Shown: piece by piece, positions 1 to 4,862 of the stretch
Position numbering within the stretch: the first letter of the stretch is position 1
Layout: each line of letters opens with the position of its first letter
NCBI GenBank assembly: GCA_017303565.1
Contig: JAFLCM010000191.1
Location: 1-5,467 of the forward strand
From: Planctomycetota bacterium
GTDB lineage: Bacteria > Planctomycetota > Phycisphaerae > Phycisphaerales > UBA1924
Direction of reading: 5' to 3'
Length of the DNA: 5,467 nt
Translations under genes and position numbers: made by a program
Notes under the pieces: model-generated
Databases searched by the model: none
What the model saw: the letters and a program-made list of their open reading frames with translations, nothing else
What the model was told of the DNA's origin: nothing

Positions 1-90
1 GGTGTGCAGGTGCAGGTGCACGAACCCGGGGCCGGTGCCGGGAGCGCCCGCATCCTCGCCAGCCGCCACCGTGGGTTCCACCCTGCCCAT
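1..90 (-). CDS. dnaE: DNA polymerase III subunit alpha, N-terminal fragment (partial, runs off left edge)
   Basis: Reading leftward from an ATG at 90, thirty codons stay open to the window edge. The peptide starts MGRVEPTVAAG, continues through a Gly/Ala/Pro-rich stretch of about 20 residues, and then reads GFVHLHLHT at residues 22-30. F-V-H-L-H-x-H-S/T is the hallmark opening of the PHP domain at the N-terminus of bacterial DnaE, the catalytic subunit of the replicative polymerase; its histidines belong to the PHP metal site. The start is well supported: AGGAGG lies 10 bases upstream (101-106). The roughly 20-residue extension before the PHP motif is longer than in E. coli DnaE. It is transcribed divergently from the membrane-protein gene at 186. 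Only the first PHP strand is visible, so another PHP-domain protein cannot be excluded, but the FVHLHLHT wording is much closer to DnaE than to histidinol phosphatases or PolX. Confidence 0.75.
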   Translation of the reverse strand, partial: MGRVEPTVAAGEDAGAPGTGPGFVHLHLHT

Positions 91-100
91 GCGCGAAGAC

Positions 101-106
101 CCTCCT
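101..106 (-). promoter_or_regulatory. Shine-Dalgarno site of the dnaE-like gene
   Basis: The - strand reads AGGAGG, followed by 10 bases and the ATG at 90. It is the best Shine-Dalgarno match in the window and fixes the start of the short reading frame at the left edge. A weak -10-like TATCCT lies further upstream on the same strand (116-121), but I find no convincing -35 partner for it. Confidence 0.75.
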
Positions 107-174
107 CGTCCCCGCAGGATACCCCCTCTCCTCGCCGCGGACCCCGCGCGACACTGTTTCCACCGCCCCGCCCG

Positions 175-180
175 TACCAT
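175..180 (+). promoter_or_regulatory. Candidate -10 element for the membrane-protein gene (possible leaderless start)
   Basis: TACCAT matches TATAAT at four of six positions and ends only five bases before the ATG at 186. Transcription would start at or next to the start codon, giving a leaderless mRNA, which fits the absence of any Shine-Dalgarno sequence before this gene. No good -35 is seen: GCGACA at 148-153 is 21 bases away, too far for a standard sigma-70 promoter. This is a hypothesis from one hexamer. Confidence 0.3.
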
Positions 181-185
181 CCCCC

Positions 186-578
186 ATGACCGAGCCGATG
201 CCCGGAACCGACCCCGCCGCGACCCCGCGCCCCTGGGCGCCCTCCGGCGCGATCGTCACCTCCGTCACCCGCGTCCGCACCGCTTACGCGTCCGTCCAGC
301 GCAGCCCCTCGCTGCTCGCCCGCGTGCTCGGATTCCTCGCGCTCGCCGCCCTCGTCGCCGTCGGCGCGGTTCTCCTGCTCATCGCGCTGCTCGCGGGCGC
401 GGTGGTCGTCCTCGTCGCCGCGCTGATCCTCGGTGTCCGGCGCCTCTGGCGACGCCTCACCGCCCCGTTCCGCTCGCCCGAAGCGCCCCCCGACTCTCCC
501 GTTGCCATGGACGACCTCCGCCACAACGTGCGCGTCAAAGCGCCGCACGCGGGCCCGGACCCGCCGCCGGTCAACTGA
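186..578 (+). CDS. Small membrane protein of unknown function, 130 residues
   Basis: I do not recognise a named family. The protein has three parts. Residues 1-43 are polar and Pro/Ala/Thr-rich. Residues 47-84 are a continuous hydrophobic stretch of Leu, Ala and Val, long enough for two membrane helices in a tight hairpin or one long helix. Residues 85-98 are strongly basic (RRLWRR, then R96), which by the positive-inside rule would face the cytoplasm. The tail (99-130) is Pro-rich and carries a short charged patch, MDDLRHNVRVKAP, at 108-120. No signal-peptide cleavage site or catalytic motif is visible. The start is the first ATG of the frame; a second ATG at 198 would remove four residues. 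There is no Shine-Dalgarno sequence. The gene lies alone on the + strand between the divergent dnaE-like gene and the convergent STAS gene, 27 bases from the latter. The coherent hydrophobic segment with a basic flank makes it credible, and the opposite strand offers only an Arg/Thr/Ala-rich frame. Confidence 0.7.
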   Translation: MTEPMPGTDPAATPRPWAPSGAIVTSVTRVRTAYASVQRSPSLLARVLGFLALAALVAVGAVLLLIALLAGAVVVLVAALILGVRRLWRRLTAPFRSPEAPPDSPVAMDDLRHNVRVKAPHAGPDPPPVN

Positions 579-605
579 ACCCGCTCTCACAAACCCAGCA
601 GCGCC

Positions 606-968
606 TCAGCGCGACGCCTTGGTCCCGCCGCCCTCGATCTGCAGCCCCGCGATCGCCGTCGCCTTGTCGGGCGCGAAGTGGAACACCTTGTCGAGGCCGG
701 TCAGCAGCATGATCGACCACACCGAATCGCCCACCGACGACAGCTTCAGCTTGCGGTCGCCCTCGATGAGCAGCTTCCTGAGCCGCAGCAACTGCGCGAT
801 GTTCGACGAGTTCAGGTACGTCACCCCCGACAGGTTCAAAACCACCGAGGGCAGCTTCCCCGCCTTCAGGTCCTTCAGCCGACCGTAGAGGTCGTTCAAC
901 TCCTCGCTGAACTCCGGCTCGTCCGCCAGGTCGGCGATCACAATGTTGTCGGACCAGTCGGTCGCCAT
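606..968 (-). CDS. STAS-domain protein, anti-sigma-factor-antagonist type
   Basis: This 120-residue protein is about the size of SpoIIAA and RsbV, single-domain STAS proteins that bind and release an anti-sigma-factor kinase according to phosphorylation of one serine. Residues 42-57 read VVLNLSGVTYLNSSNI, the typical STAS beta-strand followed by the loop carrying the phosphoserine. The following helix (AQLLRLRKLLIEG), the strand KLKLSSVG and the end VWSIMLLTGLDKVF also fit the fold. Aligned with RsbV (D55-S56-T57-G58), the switch serine would be Ser54, but the flanking Asp is Asn53 and the Gly is Asn56. The ATG at 968 is chosen because AGAAGGA (977-983) sits eight bases upstream. An ATG at 977 abuts that site, and a TTG at 1127 would add 53 residues unlike STAS. 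It lies 155 bases downstream of gyrA. No cognate kinase, phosphatase or sigma factor is in the window, so the partner is unknown. Confidence 0.85.
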   Translation of the reverse strand: MATDWSDNIVIADLADEPEFSEELNDLYGRLKDLKAGKLPSVVLNLSGVTYLNSSNIAQLLRLRKLLIEGDRKLKLSSVGDSVWSIMLLTGLDKVFHFAPDKATAIAGLQIEGGGTKASR

Positions 969-976
969 CGGACACA

Positions 977-983
977 TCCTTCT
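977..983 (-). promoter_or_regulatory. Shine-Dalgarno site deciding the start of the STAS gene
   Basis: AGAAGGA on the - strand lies eight bases before the ATG at 968. It overlaps the alternative ATG at 977 and so cannot serve it, which supports the 120-residue form. Confidence 0.65.
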
Positions 984-1064
984 GCCGGCACAAGGCCAGC
1001 GTCCCCGGAACAGTCCCAAACACGCCCCGCGTCCCGGCGCGGGCACGTTCTCGCCTCCGTCCCA

Positions 1065-1091
1065 AGTGTACCACCGGGCGGGTACGATCAA
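1065..1091 (-). promoter_or_regulatory. Candidate sigma-70-like promoter for the STAS gene
   Basis: On the - strand TTGATC (1086-1091; four of six matches to TTGACA) is followed by a 15-base spacer and TACACT (1065-1070; four of six matches to TATAAT). The spacer is shorter than the ideal 17. Transcription would begin near 1058 and leave a leader of about 90 bases before the STAS start. The 9-bp inverted repeat at 1075-1099 covers the -35 and most of the spacer, so the repeat might act as an operator instead of, or as well as, a transcript hairpin. Confidence 0.3.
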
Positions 1092-1099
1092 CCCGCCCG
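1075..1099. terminator. Perfect 9-bp inverted repeat after gyrA, possible terminator or operator
   Basis: CGGGCGGGT (1075-1083), a seven-base loop, then ACCCGCCCG (1091-1099) form a perfect 9-bp, mostly G-C stem. On the - strand it starts 25 bases after the gyrA stop and follows a weaker 5-bp hairpin (1103-1117, CTGGA/TCCAG, five-base loop). No T-run follows on either strand, so it is not a classical intrinsic terminator; it could still be a U-less terminator or a 3'-end stabiliser. The half-sites could also bind a dimeric regulator, since they overlap a candidate STAS promoter. A weaker alternative pairing, GTACC (1068-1072) with GGTAC (1081-1085), excludes the main stem. Confidence 0.5.
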
Positions 1100-1123
1100 C
1101 TTCTGGAATCGATCCAGCCCCGG

Positions 1124-3895
1124 TCAACCGCCGTTCGGGGGCTGATCGTTTCCAGAGACTCCCGGGCCCGGCTCATCGCCCTCGCCCGCCGGCACCACCG
1201 CCACCGCGATCAGCTTGTCGCCGTCCTTCAGGTTCACCACCCGCACCCCCTGCGTCGCCCGTCCGATCCGGCTGATCTGTGCCGCCGGGATCCGCACGAG
1301 CAGACCCCCCTGCGTCACGAACACCACGCCCTGGTCACCCGTGACGGCGGCCACCGCCACCACCTTCCCGTTGCGGTCCGTCGTGCGGATGTCGATCCGC
1401 CCCTTCCCGCCGCGAGACTGAACCCGGAAGCCGCCGGCGGCACGCCCGCCCTCGTCGCCCTCTCCCTCCCCCTCCGTCTGCACCAGGTACTCCGTCAGGT
1501 CGGTCCGCTTGCCGTACCCGTTCTCGGTGACGGTCAACAGGTCGATCTCCGGGTGAACGCTCGACGACGGGTCGTCCGCCGACCGCATCTCGATCTTCAC
1601 CAGCCCGACCACCTCGTCGCCCTCGCACAGTTCGATGCCCTTCACGCCGGCGGCATCCCTCCCCATCGCCCGCGCATCGGTCTCCTCGAACCGGATCGAC
1701 ATCCCCTGCGCCGTCCCCAGCAGCACGTGGTCGATCCCGCTGGTGGTCGCCACCCCGATCAGGCTGTCGCCGTCGTTCAGGCTGATCGCGATGATGCCCG
1801 ACTTGTTCACGTTCTGGTAGAGCTTCAGGCTCGTGCGCTTCACCTTGCCCTGCGCCGTGGCGAAGAACAGGTAGTCCTCGCCCTTCTCGAAGTCCTCGAT
1901 CGGCAGGAACGCCACCGCCTTCTCCGGCCCGCGCGCGGGAGCCCCCTCCGCGCCGGCTTCCGCCGCACGCAGCTCGACCATGTTCACGATCGAGCGGCCC
2001 TTCGCCGTCCGCGCCATCTCCGGGATCTCGTACACCTTGATCTTGAACACCCGCCCGCGGTCGGTGAAAACCAACAGGTCGTCGTGCGTCGAGGCCACGA
2101 TCAGGTGCTCGATGAAATCCTCATCGTTCGCGTCCGCGCCGATGATCCCCCGCCCGCCCCGGTTCTGCTCGCGGTACGTGCTCAGGGGCGTCCTTTTCAC
2201 CCAGCCCTGGTGGCTGATCGTGACCGCCACGTCCTCCTCGCGGATCAGCGCCTCGAAATCGACGTCGCCCTCGGTTTCCTCGATCTTGGTCATCCGCGGC
2301 CGCGCGTACCGGGCCTTCATCTCGGCGCAGTCGTTCTTGATCATCGCCATCACCAGCGCCCGGTCCGACAGGATCGCCTCGTACCCCTCGATCTCCTTGA
2401 CCAGCGCCGTGTAGTCGGCCACCAGCTTCTCGATCTCGAGGCCGACCAGCTGGATCAGCCGCATCGCGCCGATCGCCTCGGCCTGCACCCGCGTCAGCGG
2501 GACGCCGCCGGTGGAATCGAACCCGCGCACCGCGTTCATCAGCCGCTGAGGGATCTTCGGCGCGCTCGGGTGACCCGCCGGGATGCTGAACCGCTTCTCG
2601 CTCAGCCGGACGATCGCCTCCTCACGCGTCTTGCTCGAACGGATGATCCGGATCACCTCGTCGATGTCGCACACCGCGTAGATCAGCCCCTCCAGCACGT
2701 GCGCCTTCTTCTTCGCCTCGTGCAACAGGTGCCGCGTCCGCCGCTCGATCACGTCCACCCGGTGCCCGATGTAGAACCGGATCAGGTCCTTCAGCGGCAG
2801 CGTCCGCGGCTGGCGGTTCACCAGCGCGATGTTCATGATCGACACCGTGCTCTGCAGCGGCGTGAACTCGTACAGCTGGTTCTCGACCACCGCCGGGTCC
2901 ACCCCGCGCCGCAGCTCGCACACGATCCGCGTCTGCGCCCCGCGACCCGACTCGTTCCGCACGTCGGTGATGTCCTTGATCCGCTCTTCCTTCACCGCGT
3001 CGACGATCCGCTCCATCAGCGTGCCCTGCACCAGCTGGTACGGGATCGTGTCGATCACCAGCTGCTGCTTCCCGTTCGCCAGGTCCTCCACGTGCACCAC
3101 GCCGCGGCACGTCAGCCGACCACGTCCCGTCGCGTACCCCTCCACGATCCCCCGCCGACCGCAGATCACCCCGCCCGTCGGGAAGTCCGGGCCCGGCACG
3201 ATCTCCATCAGTTCCGCCAGCGAGATGTCCGGGTTCTCGATCACCGCCGTGATCGCGTCGAAGACCTCCCCGGGGTTGTGCGGCACCAGGCTCGTCGCCA
3301 TCCCCACCGCGATCCCCACGCCCCCGTTGATCATCAGGTACGGGAACTTGCCCGGCAGAACCGTCGGCTCCATCAGCCGGTCGTCGTAGTTGGGTTGGAA
3401 CTCGACCGTGTCGAGCTTCAGGTCCTCGAGCATGTCCACCGCCGCCCACGACATCCGCGCCTCGGTGTAGCGCATCGCCGCCGGCGGGTCGCCGTCGATC
3501 GAGCCGAAGTTCCCTTGCGGGTCCACCACCGGCACCCGCGTCTTCCCCGTCTGCCCCATGCCCACCAGCGTGGGATAAATCACGCCCTCGCCGTGCGGGT
3601 GGTAGTTGCCCGACGTATCACCGCAGATCTTCGCGCACTTGATGTGCTTGCGGTTGGGCCGCAGGTTCAGGTCGTTCAGCGCCACCAGGATCCGCCGCTG
3701 CGACGGCTTCAGCCCGTCACGGACATCGGGCAACGCCCGGTCCATGATCGTGCTCATCGCGTACGTCAGGTACGAGTCCTTCAGCTCGGACTCGATCTGC
3801 AGGTCCATGACCTGGCCGATGTTCTGGGCCGGGGGCCCCCCGCTCGAAGAGGGAGTTTCGCCGGGATTCTGCGCCTGATTGGGGCCTTCGGGCAT
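1124..3895 (-). CDS. gyrA: DNA gyrase subunit A
   Basis: GyrA forms the A2B2 gyrase with GyrB; it cuts, passes and reseals DNA to introduce negative supercoils. The winged-helix breakage-reunion domain begins near residue 31 (LKDSYLTYAMS, RALPDVRDGLKP). The catalytic tyrosine is Tyr143 in AMRYTEAR, next to Arg142. Ile195 in GIAVGMAT matches the DNA-bending isoleucine. The coiled-coil and gate region spans about 370-535. The C-terminal pinwheel carries the GyrA box as QNRGGRG (577-583), which separates gyrase from topoisomerase IV, and a second box-like QSRGGKG at 826-832. At 923 residues it is longer than E. coli GyrA (875): there is a Pro/Gly/Ser-rich N-terminal extension of about 25 residues and low-complexity insertions near 644-658, 772-783 and 807-822. 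The tail is Gly/Pro-rich, not strongly acidic. Quinolone-region positions are altered: Glu103, Gly104 and Pro108 replace E. coli Asp82, Ser83 and Asp87. No Shine-Dalgarno sequence precedes the ATG at 3895; an internal ATG at 3808 (Met30) is possible but also lacks one. Confidence 0.97.
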   Translation of the reverse strand: MPEGPNQAQNPGETPSSSGGPPAQNIGQVMDLQIESELKDSYLTYAMSTIMDRALPDVRDGLKPSQRRILVALNDLNLRPNRKHIKCAKICGDTSGNYHPHGEGVIYPTLVGMGQTGKTRVPVVDPQGNFGSIDGDPPAAMRYTEARMSWAAVDMLEDLKLDTVEFQPNYDDRLMEPTVLPGKFPYLMINGGVGIAVGMATSLVPHNPGEVFDAITAVIENPDISLAELMEIVPGPDFPTGGVICGRRGIVEGYATGRGRLTCRGVVHVEDLANGKQQLVIDTIPYQLVQGTLMERIVDAVKEERIKDITDVRNESGRGAQTRIVCELRRGVDPAVVENQLYEFTPLQSTVSIMNIALVNRQPRTLPLKDLIRFYIGHRVDVIERRTRHLLHEAKKKAHVLEGLIYAVCDIDEVIRIIRSSKTREEAIVRLSEKRFSIPAGHPSAPKIPQRLMNAVRGFDSTGGVPLTRVQAEAIGAMRLIQLVGLEIEKLVADYTALVKEIEGYEAILSDRALVMAMIKNDCAEMKARYARPRMTKIEETEGDVDFEALIREEDVAVTISHQGWVKRTPLSTYREQNRGGRGIIGADANDEDFIEHLIVASTHDDLLVFTDRGRVFKIKVYEIPEMARTAKGRSIVNMVELRAAEAGAEGAPARGPEKAVAFLPIEDFEKGEDYLFFATAQGKVKRTSLKLYQNVNKSGIIAISLNDGDSLIGVATTSGIDHVLLGTAQGMSIRFEETDARAMGRDAAGVKGIELCEGDEVVGLVKIEMRSADDPSSSVHPEIDLLTVTENGYGKRTDLTEYLVQTEGEGEGDEGGRAAGGFRVQSRGGKGRIDIRTTDRNGKVVAVAAVTGDQGVVFVTQGGLLVRIPAAQISRIGRATQGVRVVNLKDGDKLIAVAVVPAGEGDEPGPGVSGNDQPPNGG

Positions 3896-3902
3896 AGGCC
3901 GG

Positions 3903-3908
3903 ATTGTA
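3903..3908 (-). promoter_or_regulatory. Candidate -10 element for gyrA (possible leaderless start)
   Basis: The - strand reads TACAAT, five of six matches to TATAAT, seven bases before the gyrA ATG at 3895. Transcription would start at about the start codon, in keeping with the lack of a Shine-Dalgarno sequence. A weak -35-like GGTTTT (3925-3930) lies 16 bases upstream. The element fits in the 42-base gap after the hydrolase gene and would let gyrA be transcribed independently. Confidence 0.4.
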
Positions 3909-3937
3909 GGTCGATCCGCCGCGGAAAACCCGCTCCG

Positions 3938-4795
3938 CTACCCCACCCGCACCGCCCCGATCGGCCCGCCCGCCTCCGCCACGCTCACCCCGACCCCCGC
4001 GTGCGCGTGCTCCGCCAGCGCCGCTTCCTTCGTGTTGCACTCGCGCGACAGGTGCAGCAAAACCACGTGCTTCCGCACCCCGATCGCCCGCACCGCCGCC
4101 GCGCTCTCTTTGTTCGAAAGATGCCCGCCCCCGCCCACGATCCGGTCCTTCAGGAACCGCGGCCGCGCCGAGTTCTCCTGCATCGCCGGGCAGTAGTTGC
4201 TCTCGATCGCCAAAACCGACACCCCCCGCAGCGTCTCGATCAGCCCCCCGTGGACGTGCCCCACGTCCGTCGCGTACCCCAGCGTCTCTCCCGTGCCCTC
4301 GAACGAAAACCGGAACGCCGCCGTCCCCAGGTCGTCGTGCGAGTTCATCACCACCTCCGCCCGCGCCCCGCACCGCAGCGCGAACCCGCCCCCGAACACC
4401 TCCGTCCGCCTCACCAGCAGCCCCGACCGCATCCCCCGCTTCACGTGCCGCTCGTGGACGTGCAGCGTCGCGTGCCGCGGCATCCCCGCCGCCCACCCTA
4501 CATGACAGTGGTCCGTGTCCAGGTGCGTGAACACCACGTCGTCCACGTGGTCCAGCGACAGCCCCAGTTCACCCAGCAGACGGTTCGTCCGCCGCGGCGA
4601 AAGCCCCGCATCGATCAACGTCACCCGGCGCGTCCCCCCCTCCCCATGGATCAGCGCCGAGCAGTTGCCCGAGGAACTCGACGCCAGCACCACCAAGTGC
4701 CGCTCCACCGCGGATTCAGCGCACGCCTCCACCCGCACCGGAGCCGCCGGCGCGTCGAACAACGTCTTCGTCACAACCCCGCAGGCGGCGTCCAC
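3938..4795 (-). CDS. WalJ/YycJ-like metallo-beta-lactamase-fold hydrolase
   Basis: The 285-residue protein has the metallo-beta-lactamase fold and resembles WalJ (YycJ), cytoplasmic proteins regarded as DNA exonucleases and linked to coordination of cell division. Family marks in order: LASSSSGNCSALI (38-49), where WalJ has L-A-S-G-S-S-G-N; LIDAGLS (60-66); the metal motif HLDTDH (91-96); His153 in NSHDD; the bridging Asp177 in YATDVGHV; AIESNYCPAM (196-205); FLKDRIVGGGGHLSN (214-228); and the final metal His248 in LLHLSRECNT. The metal motif is unusual: the second histidine of H-x-H-x-D-H is Asp93. The start is a GTG at 4795, preceded by an in-frame TAA whose TAAGG (4803-4807) can serve as Shine-Dalgarno seven bases upstream. 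This leaves about 32 residues before the first core strand, more than usual, so a downstream GTG (residue 30) is possible. It lies 67 bases after the dehydrogenase and 42 before gyrA. No walK or walR is present, so the family is firmer than the function. Confidence 0.88.
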   Translation of the reverse strand: MDAACGVVTKTLFDAPAAPVRVEACAESAVERHLVVLASSSSGNCSALIHGEGGTRRVTLIDAGLSPRRTNRLLGELGLSLDHVDDVVFTHLDTDHCHVGWAAGMPRHATLHVHERHVKRGMRSGLLVRRTEVFGGGFALRCGARAEVVMNSHDDLGTAAFRFSFEGTGETLGYATDVGHVHGGLIETLRGVSVLAIESNYCPAMQENSARPRFLKDRIVGGGGHLSNKESAAAVRAIGVRKHVVLLHLSRECNTKEAALAEHAHAGVGVSVAEAGGPIGAVRVG

Positions 4796-4802
4796 GCCCC
4801 AA

Positions 4803-4807
4803 CCTTA
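4803..4807 (-). promoter_or_regulatory. Probable Shine-Dalgarno site of the WalJ-like gene
   Basis: TAAGG on the - strand is seven bases before the GTG at 4795. Its TAA is also the in-frame stop that closes the reading frame upstream, so the GTG is the earliest start available. The match is short, so support is moderate. Confidence 0.5.
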
Positions 4808-4812
4808 GCACA

Positions 4813-4859
4813 CCCCGCCCAGATCCCGCTCCCCACTCCCGACCCCCGACTCCCTTCCC
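4813..4859 (-). repeat. Seven-base-period G-rich tract with G-quadruplex potential
   Basis: This fills most of the gap between the dehydrogenase stop and the hydrolase start. The + strand has eight C-runs of three to five (4813-4816, 4818-4820, 4825-4827, 4831-4834, 4838-4840, 4843-4847, 4852-4854, 4857-4859), separated by one to four bases. The - strand, which is also the transcript strand, therefore has eight G-runs with loops of four or fewer, twice what one quadruplex needs. From 4824 to 4858 the runs keep a period of seven: TCCCGCT, CCCCACT, CCCGACC, CCCGACT, CCCTTCC, a degenerate tandem heptad with core CCCGACT (AGTCGGG on the - strand). No hairpin or T-run typical of a terminator is present here. 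Confidence 0.6.
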
Positions 4860-4862
4860 AGC

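Larger units (their letters stand above)
91..185. other. Divergent intergenic spacer between the dnaE-like gene and the membrane-protein gene
   Basis: The 95 bases separate two outward-facing starts (ATG at 90 on -, ATG at 186 on +). They hold the AGGAGG of the leftward gene (101-106), a weak leftward -10-like TATCCT (116-121) and a rightward -10-like TACCAT (175-180). Promoters for both genes should lie here, but neither has a clear -35, and no inverted repeat suggests a shared operator. Confidence 0.5.

Noticed and set aside
4..22. Repeated GTGCAG units at the left edge as a tandem repeat
   Set aside because: They are the codons of the His-Leu-His-Leu-His motif of the PHP domain read on the other strand, so the coding sequence explains them.
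601..612. GCGC-ctca-GCGC hairpin at the convergent gene ends as a bidirectional terminator
   Set aside because: The stem is only 4 bp, there is no T-run, and part of it lies in the STAS coding end; this is expected by chance at this GC content.
2..712. A + strand open frame of 236 codons across the left end
   Set aside because: The product is Arg/Pro/Ala-rich without any domain, crosses the dnaE-like start and overlaps both the membrane-protein gene and the STAS gene; it is a shadow frame.
1026..1043. CCCGCG/CGCGGG 6-bp hairpin in the putative STAS leader as a riboswitch or attenuator
   Set aside because: Short G-C hairpins are common in this composition, and no second structural element or recognisable riboswitch motif accompanies it.
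606..1127. A 173-residue version of the STAS protein starting at a TTG that overlaps the gyrA stop (TTGA), suggesting translational coupling
   Set aside because: The added 53 residues are Gly/Arg/Cys/Trp-rich and unlike STAS, they cover the strong hairpin, and the ATG at 968 has a well-placed Shine-Dalgarno sequence and gives the normal family length.
571..1176. A 201-codon - strand frame overlapping the STAS gene and the gyrA 3' end
   Set aside because: It is out of frame with both genes, rich in Arg/Gly/Val, without a domain.
1124..3895. Assignment of the topoisomerase gene as parC (topoisomerase IV), because of KPSQRR and the altered quinolone region
   Set aside because: A GyrA box (QNRGGRG) stands at the right place at the start of the C-terminal domain and all six pinwheel blades appear present, which indicates gyrase.
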